A DNA stretch of 64,000 bases, taken from contig VFFE01009170.1 of the NCBI GenBank assembly GCA_008921705.1, positions 1,282,703 to 1,346,702 on the forward strand. Direction: 5' to 3'. Shown one piece after another: positions 1 to 10,984 of this stretch (position 1 is its first letter; each line of letters begins with the position of its first letter). The translations under genes were made by a program, and so were the position numbers. The notes beneath the pieces are model-generated. The model saw only the letters and a list, made by a program, of their open reading frames with translations, did no database searches and was not told the DNA's origin. The stretch is from Burhinus oedicnemus. Taxonomy: Eukaryota > Chordata > Aves > Charadriiformes > Burhinidae.

Positions 1-795
1 GCTTTTATCAATAATTTATGTATTATACAGAATCTTTTTCTAGTGTAAACATATGTAGTTAAAGACTGTTTCCATCTATTCAGGTTTTCTATGTCTCCCA
101 CATCCAGGAGACTTTTCGGAAGTGTAGTCAGGGGCTAAACTTCTGAATTGCATCCTGAATTCTCTAAGATTCAGCATTATCAGAGGAGCCATCGTAAGCT
201 AGCAGGGCAGGCTGACCTTCAATCTTCTGAAACATTCAGGTTTCAAAGATGCATATTAATCATATCTATTCTGTTGGTTTCCTGTCACCAGATTTCCTTC
301 AGCTGAGAAATATCTATGCCAAAGAAGAAAATCAGAAAGTGACTGACCCTTTGACCTCATTCTACCAACTATATATCCGTGTGTACTTCATGTTTGCAAA
401 GATAAAAGTGAACACCTTGAAAGAATTTCTGTGGTGTGGTACTCCACTGTAACAGCGGGAGAGCTTAATACACCTAGAGCTCTGCTTGCCTGATTTCTTC
501 AGCCCACATCCTCTGTTCACAGGAGAAATACAGAACTTGTCAGCAGGCTGTTTTGTTCCCCAACCATACAGTTACATTTAGCACATGGAGGCCTAAACCT
601 TTTGAAAATAAATATTCTGAAAACTCTAACTTAAGGGCTTTTAAGAGATATCCTGTTTCTGTGAAGAATAAGGGAACCAGATAAACAATGGGGAAGTTCA
701 AACAGAACAGAGGATTCTCTCATTGATGTGCACATTATATGGGCATAGCAGATGGAGATTAATATTTTATTGTTGGAGGCAGGTATAGCTTTAGA
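1..795. other. BANK1 intron, no feature seen
   Basis: AT-rich intronic sequence upstream of the first exon in the window. I see no splice-flanked coding segment on either strand. The short ORF at 249-452 (+) has no recognisable domain and no good flanking splice sites. Confidence 0.6.
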
Positions 796-2530
796 AATCA
801 TAGAATCATAGAAAAGCTTGGGTTGGAAGTGACCTTTAAAGGTCATCTAGTCCAACCCCCCTGCAATAAGCAGGCACATCTTCAAGTAGATCAGGTTGCT
901 CAGAGCCCCATCCAACCTGACCTGGTATGTTCCCATGGATGGGGCATCTACCCCCTCTCTGGGCAACTTGTTCCAATGCTTCACCACCCTCATTGTAAAA
1001 AAATTCTTCCTTATACCTATTCTAAATCTACCCTCTTTCAGTTTAAAACCATTACCCCTTCTCCTATCGCAACAGGCCCTACAAAGAAGTTTGTCCCCAT
1101 CTTTCCTGTAGGCCCCCTTAAGTACTGAAAGGCCGCAATAAGGTCTCCCCGGAGCCTCCTCTCCTCCAGGCTGAACAACCCCAGCTCTCTCAGCCTGTCC
1201 TCATAGGAGAGGTGTTCCATCCCTCAGATCATTTGTGCGGCCCTCCTCTGGACCCAATCCAACAACAGGTCCATGTCTCTCCTGTGCTGAGGACTCCAGA
1301 GCTGGACACAGTGCTCCGGGTGGGCTTTCACCAGGGTGAAGCAGAGGGGCAGAATGACCTCTCTCGACCTGCTGGCCACGCTTCTTTTGATGCAGCCCAG
1401 GATACGGGTGGCCTTCTGGGCTGTGAGCGCACATTGCCCGCTCATGTCCAGTTTTTCATCCACCAGTACGCCCAAGTCCTTCTTGGCAGGACTGCTCGCA
1501 ATCCCTTTGTCCCCCAGCCTGTATTGACACCAGAAGTTGCCCCGACTCAGGTGCAGGACCCCGTACTTGGCCTTGTTGAACCTTATGAGGTTCACACAGG
1601 CCCACTTCTCGAGCTCGTCCAGGTCCCTCTAGATGGCATCCCTTCCCTCGGGCACGTCAACCACAGCACTCAGCTTGATGTCGTCCACAAACTTGCTGAA
1701 GGTGCACTCAATCCCAGTGTCTATGTCATCAAAGAAGATATTAAACAGTACTGGTCTCAATACGGACCCCTGAGGGACACCATTTGTCACCAATCTCCAT
1801 CTGGACATTGAGCATCCAACCAATTCCTCATCCACCGAACAGTCTACCCATCAAATCCATGTCTCTCCAGTTTAGAGAGAAGGATGTTGTGGGGGACTGC
1901 GTCAAAGGCCTTACAGAAGTCCAGATAAATGACATCCGTAGCTCTTCCCTTGTCCACTGAGGTAGTCACTCCATCATAGAAGGCCACTAGGTTGGTCAGT
2001 CAGGACTTGCCCTTGGTGAAGCCATGCTGGCTGTCTCGAATCACCTCCTTGTCCTCCATCTGCCTTAGCATAGCTTCTAGGAGGATCTGTTTCATGGTCT
2101 TCCCAGGCGCAGAGGTGAGGCTGACAGGTTGGTACTTCCCAGGGTTCTCCTTTCTGCCCTTTTTAAAAATGGGTGCAATGTTTCCCTTTTTCCAGTCACC
2201 GGGGACTTCACCTGACTGCCAGGACTTTTCAAATATGGAGAGTGGCTTGGCAATGATATCAGCCAAATTCCCTGAGGACTCTGGGATGCATCTCGTCAGG
2301 TCGCATAGACTTCTGTGTGTCCAGGTTCCTCAGGTGGTCACGAACATGGTCTTCTATTACAGTGGGAGGGACTTTGCTCCCCCAGTCCCCATCTTGCGGT
2401 CCATCCAGTCAAGAGGTGTGAGAGGAGAGGTTGCCAGTGAAGACTGAGGCAAAAAAGTTGTTGAGTATCTCAGCCTTCTCCTTGTCCATCATCTCTTGAC
2501 CTCTTTTTGGAGATCCAGGTGTATTCTTAA
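796..2530 (-). mobile_element. CR1 LINE, 5'-truncated, inactive (copy A)
   Basis: The + strand opens with repeats of the CATAGAAT kind at about 796-815, which is the reverse complement of the CR1 3' tail. Reading the minus strand upward gives pieces of the CR1 ORF2 reverse transcriptase: an N-terminal part (about 2000-2266, with the words [15 protein letters not shown]), the core (1629-1835, NGVPQGSVL, then FVDD where the catalytic box is normally F/YADD), the thumb-like part (1224-1595) and the C-terminal part (1038-1220, LSYEDRLRELGLFSLEERRL). The frame is broken several times, by a TAG after the GRDAI word, a TGA before GMEHLSYE and a 28-nt gap relative to copy B near 1810. No endonuclease domain is seen, so the element is 5'-truncated. 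The upper border (about 2530, perhaps to 2600) is approximate. It sits in a BANK1 intron in antisense orientation. Confidence 0.93.
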
Positions 2531-2600
2531 AGCAGTAAAGCAAAGCGGGCCAGGGAGGCACGTGATACACAGTCTGATGGATGCACTGTCTTAAGACTGG

Positions 2601-3894
2601 CATTCATGAGACAGCTGTGTACAAGAGCAGCAGGGAAGAAGGCATTCTCAGTTCCCTGGGAAAACCCACTATTTCTCCAAATTTTTTCTCCTTTCACACA
2701 GTGATAATAAGTTAAGGCCTGAGAACTCTATCCCTGAGACAGTGGCTGTGGATGCCAGGAGGCAGCAGAATATGAGGAAGAAACTTCTTGAGAGTCTGGC
2801 ACGAGCTCATGGGAATCAGTTTCTGCACCATGCAGAAGGGTATAACCACTCATCAGGTCTTCCTCTTGACTTCACTGTCCACTAATCTGCTTGTAATTAA
2901 TCTTGCAGGCTGGATAATACATGGACCATGCTGTTTCCCTACCTGCTTTGGGGTTGGTGTCAAACCCCTATAGTTAACATTTTGTGATTCAGAATTTCTG
3001 AATGATTATTGAGGGCTGCATTGTGCCTATGCAGGATAGTTTCATATTAGATTTATATGGGAATCGATGTCCTGCTGGGTTCCTTGAAAAAAACTGTCAC
3101 CTTTTGAAATTCCAGTTGTTTCTGAAAATCAGCAATTAGCAAGTGTGTGTTGTATATTTTAAGACAACAGAACTGTGTGCAGTTGAGTTACAAGTTTGCT
3201 CTTAGCGGCTATGGGTGAGCAGAAGTTTGTACCTCTTCTGCTTGAAGAAGTACATTGATAACGTTTTAGGGAACTGATTGTTCTGACCCTTCTGAGGCTA
3301 ATTTTGAATGTGAAAGTAACAGGTTTGTGTGAAAGTAACAGGTTTCTAGAGGAACAAGAAACAACACTTTGCCACCTTTGAGGCACTGAGGTAGAACTGC
3401 TAACATGCTTTGCAGTCCCATTTCTGTTTTTTCAGTACACGTGCAGCTTTTGGTACCAACCGCTAGGATACGGGAGCTGTTTGTAATGAGCTCTCGAGAG
3501 TTTTCTTGCACTCTGTGCACCCAGTAATGTCCTATAGACTTTCTGGTTTTCTGTTACTGATCTTTCTCATTACCTATGAGTGCTTCACAGTTGGGAGCAG
3601 AGCTGGGGGCTGTCTGGACAGCCCAGCGCAGTGCTAAGGAAAGATCAATTAGCTTCAATCCTTGCTCTGCAAACTTGGATATCGCTTCCTGGCAGAACCT
3701 TGTGTCCTTTATATGTATGTACCCAGATATATGTATTCCTTTTGCCTGTGGCACGTATACCACTACGTAGTTGCAAATGCATGATGTTTCCGTCTCCACT
3801 TTCCCCTTGAAATTGAATATTATATTGATAGCAGAGTGTGAAGGTAGGAGATGATGTCACCAAAACAAATGTTCTCCTTTATTTTTCTTTCTAG
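2601..3894. other. BANK1 intron
   Basis: Intronic sequence between CR1 copy A and the first exon. A near-perfect 19-bp tandem duplication (unit TGTGAAAGTAACAGGTTTG) lies at 3309-3345. The polypyrimidine tract and TAG acceptor of the next exon end at 3894. Nothing else can be supported. Confidence 0.6.
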
Positions 3895-3988
3895 ATTAAT
3901 ACAGCAGATAATTTCACCAGTTGCGAGGAAGCAGAAGACGATGACACTTATATGCTTATGTTAGGCTCAGAAACTCAACCAGCCATGA
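3895..3988 (+). CDS. BANK1: BANK1 internal coding exon with a YxxM motif
   Basis: BANK1 is a cytoplasmic B-cell adaptor that links the antigen receptor to Src-family kinases, phospholipase C-gamma and calcium release. This 94-nt exon is flanked by a strong acceptor (TTTTTCTTTCTAG) and donor (GTAAGT). Only one frame is open, giving 31 codons that end in phase 1. The peptide is acidic (EEAEDDD) and holds DDTYMLM, a YxxM motif of the type bound by the p85 SH2 domains of PI3-kinase when phosphorylated. The assignment to BANK1 rests on the exons that follow. The related adaptor PIK3AP1 (BCAP) was considered, but its C-terminal sequence, as I remember it, fits less well. This is the first exon in the window; upstream exons (TIR-like, DBB and ankyrin regions) lie to the left. 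Confidence 0.85.
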
Positions 3989-5504
3989 GTAAGTCATGCT
4001 GTTAGACAGCTTTATCAGTAACAAAGCATGTGCTGTATTGAGTGAGTGGGATTATGAACAAACAGAGGGGGCAAATTATTTTAATACTTTCAATTTTCAC
4101 ATGTTACTGTAACTTCCAGGGAAGGCAGATGTCCTAGGAGAATGGGAGAAGGCAGGTGAGCGATTCAGTTGTGATAACAGTCATTGCTCAGTCAGACAGT
4201 CCTCAGTACAACCACCCCTTCTAGCAAATTCTGGAAATTTGTGATCTCTGCTCTGAATCTAGAAAAAGGATGAATTCTTCAGGTTCTCAGAGAACAGCCT
4301 TCATGTAAGGGGAGGCACTGCCTGCAGGCACGGTCAACTTCTGCGTAGAGGCACAGATGGCAGACATTTTGCAGCTTGATAGTTGATAATCTGTGTGGTC
4401 ATATGCATTCCCCTTGAAAACTGCAAATGAAGTTGCTTATTTGCATTTACTGATGGCATATATTTTGCATATGTTTTACAGTATCATGGATCTATAAAGC
4501 TAAACTTTATCCTGTTTCTATCTTACCTATTTGTTGACAATTTTATCTTTTCAACTGTCTCATATTCTGTATTAAAGGGTTGTTTCTTATTTGCTAAGTT
4601 TAAACTGTTTGCTTTAGCACATCTAGGTAGATGATAGACACCCAGAAAATGTGAGCTAGAAACCTGGTTAGCCCTGAGGCATTGTCACTGTCTCTGCCAC
4701 ACTGTATATGGGAACACCTTAGGGTGGACACATGGAAGAAGAACACAGGTTGTAACAGCTGGCCATGTTAGCCAGCTAAATGCCCTGACCTCCTGTTTGA
4801 ATCAGTGGTGAAAGAAAGGCATCACCAAAGGATAACTCAGAATGGAAGCCTACCTCAAGGGCTTGGTATTACCTGTTGTGCATTGACTGTAAGTCTGCTG
4901 ACGGACTTGTATACTTTACTCTGTTATGTTACTGAGGTTGACTACCCGAATCTTGATACTGTACATAGTGATTAATATGTACACTTTCACATCCCTCCAC
5001 TATATCCTTGTTCTGTGCTCCATGGACCACTAAAGGCAGAAGAACTCCAATTCCACAGGAGTACAGCCTTATCTCCCGGAGGACAATGTTGATTTCATTT
5101 TAGAGATTTAAATAAGCACCCAAACGCCATTGTATAAAAACAAGTTACACAGCTGTGTGAGCTACAGCTTACTAAGTGTTGCACTGTGCTGCATTGAAAG
5201 TCCCATAACACGAATTACAGAGGCAAGGTAAGCGTGTGTGATTTCATTTTGACAGCAACTCTAGAAAAGTTTAACATTGAGTGCACAAAGATGGTGTGTA
5301 TCAGAGTTGCCAGATGCAATAAAAAATTGCACTGTTGATTTGGTAAATATTTAAAAAGCTGTTCACTGACAGTACATATTTGACAGCTTTCCTACTGTAT
5401 CAGTTCATAAAAGTTTTATTAGCCATTGTCTTCTTCTGTGGAAATCCTTGAAAGAGGAAGTGTTTCCAGATGGCATATTTTAAATGAAATAATGCATTCT
5501 TTAG
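3989..5504. other. BANK1 intron
   Basis: A 1.5-kb intron with a GTAAGT donor and a TTCTTTAG acceptor. I see no repeat family or coding segment in it. Confidence 0.7.
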
Positions 5505-5810
5505 CATTAAAAGCCAAGCAGAACCCAGGAGATCAATATGGAATTGGATCAAGATGCCAACAAGAAGCTGAGGTGGAAGAGGAAAAGAAAGATGATGTAG
5601 AAGACAGCAGAGAGGAGACTGAACACGAAGATCAAGAAGAGGAAGATTCATACAGCTTTCACAACAGTCCTGACAATTTGTATGCCAGCATACCTGATGA
5701 TCTTGAAGAGAACAGAAGAGACTGCTTTTTCTGTAAGAGGCCGCCCCCTCCTCCCCCTCGAAAGCTGCCTGGCATCCTAAGACAGGACAATCTGCACAAT
5801 TTATCACAAG
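5505..5810 (+). CDS. BANK1: BANK1 coding exon: acidic stretch, YASI motif, polyproline SH3 site
   Basis: This 306-nt exon enters in phase 1 (A from the previous exon plus CA) and leaves in phase 1. The donor is GTATGA and the acceptor TTCTTTAG. It is open over 101 full codons. An almost continuous Glu/Asp run (about 5568-5650) is followed by DSYSFHNSPDNLYASIPDD, which has two tyrosines in acidic context typical of Src-kinase substrates and SH2 ligands. Next comes RPPPPPPRKLPG, a proline-rich segment with PxxPxR spacing that suits SH3 domains. Together these fit the scaffold role of BANK1 between the ankyrin repeats and the C-terminal helix. An ORF reading begins further upstream, at 5426, but that part is intron: the CTTTAG acceptor and phase match the 3895-3988 exon. 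Confidence 0.9.
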
Positions 5811-8695
5811 GTATGATCTTGGGAGGAAAATACCCCTAGATACAAACACATACAAGTGCAGATTAGGTGCTGCTGTACAGATTATGTATGATCACTTCTT
5901 CTAATAGCAGTAGCTAGGTAGTTTTGCCCTAATTCTGCAAAGCAAGCATGTGCATGTGAACTTTGCTGCATCAAGATATTCATGGCCATCCCTGGAGGTG
6001 TTTAAAAGATGGGTAGACGTGGTGCTTAGGGACATGGTTTAGTGGCGGTTTTGGCAGTGTTAGGTTGATGGTTGGACTTGATGATCTTAAAGGTCCCTTC
6101 CAACTTAGACGATTCTATGATTCTGTGACCAGGTATGTCAGCGAATACTGTGGTATGGGCTGCGGGCTTCAGGTTTCAGGTTTTCCTCACTCTGCCCATC
6201 TCAGAGAGCTGCCAAATACACAATGCATTTGATTTACAAGAGGGGCTTGAAACAAAAGACTAAGCTTGTATTTTTGTCAAGTTGATTTCAGTATTTACCA
6301 TTTTAAAATGTTAAATACTATCTCAATTTAATACAGCTTGGAATTTCACAGGTAGATTTAATAGAAAGTGACAGTGTGGAGAGAAGTAACATAGTATTTC
6401 ATTACATTTTAGCCAATGTTGTGGTTAGAAATAAAAAACTATATTGTGTTGCAGATTGAAAAGAGAGGGAGAAATTGTGTCCATTAATGAAATGCTTTGC
6501 CTTCTTTTTTTGCCTTTTTTTTTTAAATACTTCTGCCCCAGAGTAAAAATCCAAAATTTAGTGTTGTAGTTTGATTCAAGTGGTGAGAAGCCCAAAATAT
6601 TGTTTGCCTGTATTTCAGAAGGAATGATTATAATTTTTTCTCATTGGGAAAAATAAGTATACAAAAGAATTCAAGCTTAAATACCAGTCTTAAATAGTCA
6701 CATAGCAAAAAAAAAAACATTATTTGTCATGGACACTACTGATTTTGTACACAAATTGCTTCTCAGTTTCTCCACTGCTTATTACTGCTAACTCTGTATT
6801 TAAATGTGGCATAACCTATTAGAGTCTTAAATTACCTTCACCAAGCACTTTGAAGTTCACATGAGTAGATAGAAATAGCTTTCTGGCCTTATAGCTTGCT
6901 ATAGGTAGATTTTCATCCTGTTTTCTGTTGTGAAAGAAAAAGCTGGCTATATTCAGGAAGTCATTGGCAGATTCTATGAGAAAGAGTGGCAGAATAAAAT
7001 TAATGCTAAAGATGTGTTTTGCTTCCCACAAAATACTCAACTACAGCTATATGTGTGCATAAATGAGGGGTCAGATTTGGCATACAGGATTTGTTGGTGT
7101 ACGTTTGATATAAATGCCGGTTGAGAAAATTTCTCAGCTGTGTAGTGTCCTGTGCTGAATCCTGTGCTGGCAAGGCAGAGTTTCGTCTGAAAACGCTCCT
7201 GTGTGAATAGTTCATTTAAAACATCCTGTGAATTCTCCTGAAGTGTTAGCCCTGGTTTCATCGCTGGGGAATGGGTCGGGGGGTACGAGAATTCCTCTAA
7301 ATGGGGATGATGCTTGCTTTCAAAGAGGAGCTCTAACAAGTCATTGCTACATATTTTAGTCAGCCTTTAGGCATTGCTGTGGAATACCTAAAAGGCCCCT
7401 TTTCTTGACGTCTTTGTTTTGGCAGTGGCATGAGGGTGCCCCCTGTGGGAGTTAAAAGAAAGAATATCCTACAGAGAAAGAAACAAAACTTTTATAGTGA
7501 CATGGAAACAAAATATTTTTCATATTAAATATGGCAGGTGTATTAATGCCACTTGTTTTAAAACATTTTTATATCTTATCCAGAATATATGTTGATAGTA
7601 CATATTAATAATACATCCTGTTTATAAATGACACATCCCATTTATAAATGTATCCCACTTACAAAGATTGTTTAGCTCCTGTGACCCCATAAACAGCTAA
7701 AACAATTCTTTAAATAGCAGCCAAAGTATTCAAAACACCAGTAGTGACCACAGCCTAGTTTAGCAGATACACATGTACAGGCTGTAGATTACAACATGAG
7801 GAAAACATGACTCAGTACAAGAATTCCAGGCAGGAAAATTCCTGGTTTTGTGGGAAAGATGGGTAATCAGCACAAGGAAGTTAAAAACATTTATAGGAAC
7901 ACTAGCCTCAGTAACAGCTTCCAACTCTTAGCAGTTTGTGGGTTTTTTAAAGACAAATCAAAGCAAACCCAGGTATCAGGAAACTCGATTCCTTTTAATG
8001 CTGTAAAATGTAAAAGCTAAAGGAAAGCAAGTTCTGAGTAGTTGTACTGTGATATATATGAAATATAGGGAGTACAGAGAGTCAGGGAAGTTACTGGGGT
8101 GGGGGGGTTTAGATAGTCTTAGCATAGATTATAAGAGGTCATAAATTTCATCTACGCTGTAAGGGACTTTAAATTTTTTTCACCTTGTCCTCCAATACAT
8201 CTTAATAGAGCCCTCAAAACCAAGTGGGACACTGAAGATATAAGAAAGACAAAACCCAACATTTTCTAAAATAAGTTGCAATTCTTAAGTCATTGTTGCA
8301 ACAGCTAAGAAATAGCCTGACTTTCCAAAATGCCAAGGGCCACAGATACCACTTACTTGGCTTCACCATTAATGAACATGTTTGTGTGACTCTTGTGGGA
8401 ACAACTAGGGCACTCAGTATTTCTCTTTTAAATAAGCCCGTTTATTTTGGGGCTAACAGCTAAGCATCTTTTTTTGATAATCTGATGTGAAATCCTGAGG
8501 AGGCCCTGAAGTTGGGATTATTCCTTCGGGAATATTCTCTACTGATTTAAGATGATCAGAAGCCTCTGAAAATCAGAGCTCTTTAGAAGTGAAATTAGGT
8601 CTCTTGAGTTACTTTAGGAAACTCTAAAGCTTTAAGTTAAGTCCTAATCTCCTTCCTTTACCCTATATATGGAACACAATTCCTTGCTTTTTCAG
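5811..8695. other. BANK1 intron with a short CR1 piece
   Basis: A 2.9-kb intron. Apart from the CR1 3' end listed separately, it contains A/T-rich tracts and imperfect direct repeats near 7609-7660 (ACATCC plus TTTATAAATG words). I see no exon. Confidence 0.7.
5979..6127 (+). mobile_element. CR1 LINE 3'-end fragment
   Basis: About 150 bp starting ATGGCCATCCCTGGAGGTGT and ending with GACGATTCTATGATTCTGTGA. It contains the conserved CR1 3' UTR words GGTTGGACTTGATGATCTTA and AAAGGTCCCTTCCAAC. It is truncated to the extreme 3' end of the element, in sense orientation relative to BANK1. Confidence 0.93.
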
Positions 8696-8974
8696 AGAGG
8701 AATTTTGTGGAGGGCAGGAGTGAAAGAGAACATGGTGATGGACTCATAACGGCATGCTACAGAGAAGACCAAGATACATGCAAGGGAGATGGTGAGGACG
8801 AAGACCCATACGCTTTTGCGAAACTGGATGAATCTGTGTATGATTTCATACTGGCTGAGAAGGAGGAGGAGAAAAGGAAAGAACGCAAGTCTTTTATCAT
8901 GAATAGACCACCAGCCCCTGCCCCTCGTCCCGTATGTTCGCCGGTCAGAGAGAACACTCCCTATATAGTGCAAG
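8696..8974 (+). CDS. BANK1: BANK1 coding exon: EDPYAF and VYDFIL motifs, proline-rich RPPAPAPRP
   Basis: A 279-nt exon, phase 1 in and out. The acceptor is TTGCTTTTTCAG and the donor GTTAGT. The peptide includes EDPYAFAKLDESVYDFIL, then a basic/acidic stretch (EKEEEKRKERK), then SFIMNRPPAPAPRP and NTPYIVQ. I recall the same order in human BANK1 (EDPY, a second tyrosine, a basic stretch, SFI-NRPPAP-PRP, TPYIAQ). This makes it the strongest single exon for naming the gene. The tyrosines are likely phosphorylation sites and RPPAPAPRP a likely SH3 ligand; both roles are inferred from motif form. No frameshift or odd codon is seen. Confidence 0.95.
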
Positions 8975-10197
8975 GTTAGTGCATGCTGCTTTGTAAATAT
9001 TTGCTGGTAGAATATAGACGTGTCTCTTCTATTTGATAAATAATATTTTTTAAAAGACTAAGATCCTTGTTCAGCTACTTTCAAACCAACAAATTGATTA
9101 ATTCAGTCAACCTATTCTCACCTTTCAAATGAGCTGAGAACATCTCTGACTAATGTTAATTTTCAATTTGAGTCTCAGATAGCATCCCTTTTTTGGTTTA
9201 ATTTTACAAAACTTATGACAATATGCTGGAAAATTAAGAATCACTGGGCTGGCTGTGTGTCTGTTTTAACTGTGCAGTACAGAATGTGTTATTTTAATCG
9301 CCTTTTCTTTCAGTTTCTTTATCAAAATGTTTTTACTTAATCCTAAGAGAGAGATTTTAGCCATGTTTTATGGAGAAATGCCTGTGTGAGAACTCCTCTT
9401 TCACATACCTTTTCTCCAATCCAAGTTGCTAGAAATGGCCATGAGGAAGGGTTATGTCCTTTTACCATTTCTGTGAAAACTGAGGGACCTTTTTGACCTT
9501 ATTCATGGTAACATAAGACTGGAAGATATTTCAGGTATCGTGTAGTCCAATTCAGACTGAAGACAAATTTCAAAATAACAAAAGGAATTTCTGTGAACCT
9601 ACTGCAGAGATCTCTGTCTAAGCCCCAAAATCCATACTGCCTGCATTTCCAGCCTTCTCTACAAAAACTTACCAATGTATAAGAATATGCATAAGAAGAA
9701 ATGATAGGAAACCAGGCTGAGAAAGGACAGCAGCAAATTTCTTACTCCATCCGGTGCATGTTTTGCACTAAAGCAGGATTAATACTGCCCAAATCATCCT
9801 ACCAAATACTGAGGAACACCTCCTTTTTCATGCCTATTTCAGCCAGTGATTTATTTTATTCTTCCTCCAGGCTGTATAACTCCAGGTGAGGGACAGAATG
9901 CATAGGCGAATGCATTCCTCATTTAGTTGCTCTTTCTTCAGCATGTTCAGGAGGTATAAGGATGAATCATTACAGTAGTTAAAGTGTAGTCCAAGAACAG
10001 ATGTGTATAGAGGGCCTGTTAGAGCTACAAAAGTCCTGAAATGGCTGCTTTTACTGAGATTGCTAGAGCAGTGTCTCAAATCTTGGTCCTCCGTCATCAC
10101 AGACAGGCCAGTGACTTGAAGACCCTTACTGTGAAGATGCGTTATTTGGGAGATTGCTTTTACTGTCTTTTACTGTACTAGAGTGTTTCTGCTTTGT

Positions 10198-10872
10198 TGT
10201 CCTGGTTTGAGCGACACAGGATTGATTTCTCTTTTAGTAATTTTACTTTTTGGTAAGGTCTCTTCTAATGCTAGGGAAAACTGCATTTTTAGAAGACTCT
10301 ATTGTCTGAATTTGTGAAAATATTTACTTTATAGCCAGCTATGGTATGTGGGTTTCAAGGTCTCCGTGTTTTCGAGCTAGCCAGGTGCAGGGACGAGGAG
10401 GAGCGAGACCCGGGCAGTTGACCCCAGCTGGCCAACAGGATTATTTCATACCATGAACGTCACATTCAATATATATTAGAAAGTTTGCTGAGGAGGGGGG
10501 CTCTCCCTTGATGGCAGCGATCCAGAGAACTTTCTGCCTGGTGCTGGACCCCTGAGGCCTTCCCTTCCTCCTGAAGCCGTAGCGCTCACAGTGTGCAACA
10601 TTTGCTATCCGCTGCTGGGAGTGCACAGCTTCCGACTGATAAAATTGGCTGAGTATAATCCTTGCATATTTTATATTGGTATTGGGATCAATATCGGTTC
10701 TTTAGTATTATTGTTAATTATTTAGTTTTATTCTATTAAATCTGTTTATATTTCAACCCTTGGGTTTCCTTGATTTTTCCTGATTCCCCTTCCTGGGTGG
10801 GAAGGGGTCATCGGGTGATAGAATAATTGTCTAAATGACAATAAATTGTTGTGGGTTCCTCAAACCATAACA
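10198..10872 (+). mobile_element. Solo LTR of an avian endogenous retrovirus
   Basis: A 675-bp element starting TGTCCTGGTTTGAG and ending CTCAAACCATAACA, which form an imperfect inverted terminal repeat with the canonical TG...CA ends. It is bounded by a perfect 5-bp direct repeat TTTGT (10193-10197 and 10873-10877), a target-site duplication. ATTAAA (10735-10740) and AATAAA (10840-10845) are candidate polyadenylation signals in + orientation. There is no gag, pol or env sequence beside it, so this is a solo LTR left by recombination between the two LTRs of a provirus. Wording resembles ERVL-type LTRs common in birds; the exact family needs a Repbase or Dfam match. Confidence 0.9.
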
Positions 10873-10951
10873 TTTGTCTACTCTAACTGTTCAGTAAGGA
10901 AGAGGCTATCAGAGGAACTGCTTTGATGGGACTGTGGTTCTTTTATACCAT

Positions 10952-10984
10952 ACACACACACGCACACGCACACCCCCACACACC
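10952..10984. repeat. (CA)n-rich microsatellite, interrupted
   Basis: About 33 bp of ACACACACGCACACGCACACCCCC-like sequence just 3' of the solo LTR. It is interrupted by CG and CCCC units, so probably of low present-day variability. Confidence 0.85.

Noticed and set aside
249..452. 67-codon ORF near the left edge
   Set aside because: No domain, no compatible splice phase with the 3895 exon, and composition like the surrounding intron.
1212..1811. 199-codon ORF on + over CR1 copy A (and its twin at 21203-21802 on -)
   Set aside because: It is the antisense reading of the CR1 reverse-transcriptase region; both copies show it because they share sequence.
1992..2447. 151-codon + strand ORF
   Set aside because: Antisense of CR1 ORF2; the minus strand gives the recognisable protein.
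5400..5855. 151-codon minus-strand ORF
   Set aside because: Mirror of the BANK1 exon at 5505-5810, whose + frame has the conserved content and splice sites.
8692..8973. Minus-strand ORF over the 8696-8974 exon
   Set aside because: Antisense shadow of a well-supported BANK1 exon.
9508..9560. Possible degraded CR1 3' end (ACTGGAAGATATTTCAGG...TAGTCCAA)
   Set aside because: Only a short resemblance with many differences; too weak without a library search.
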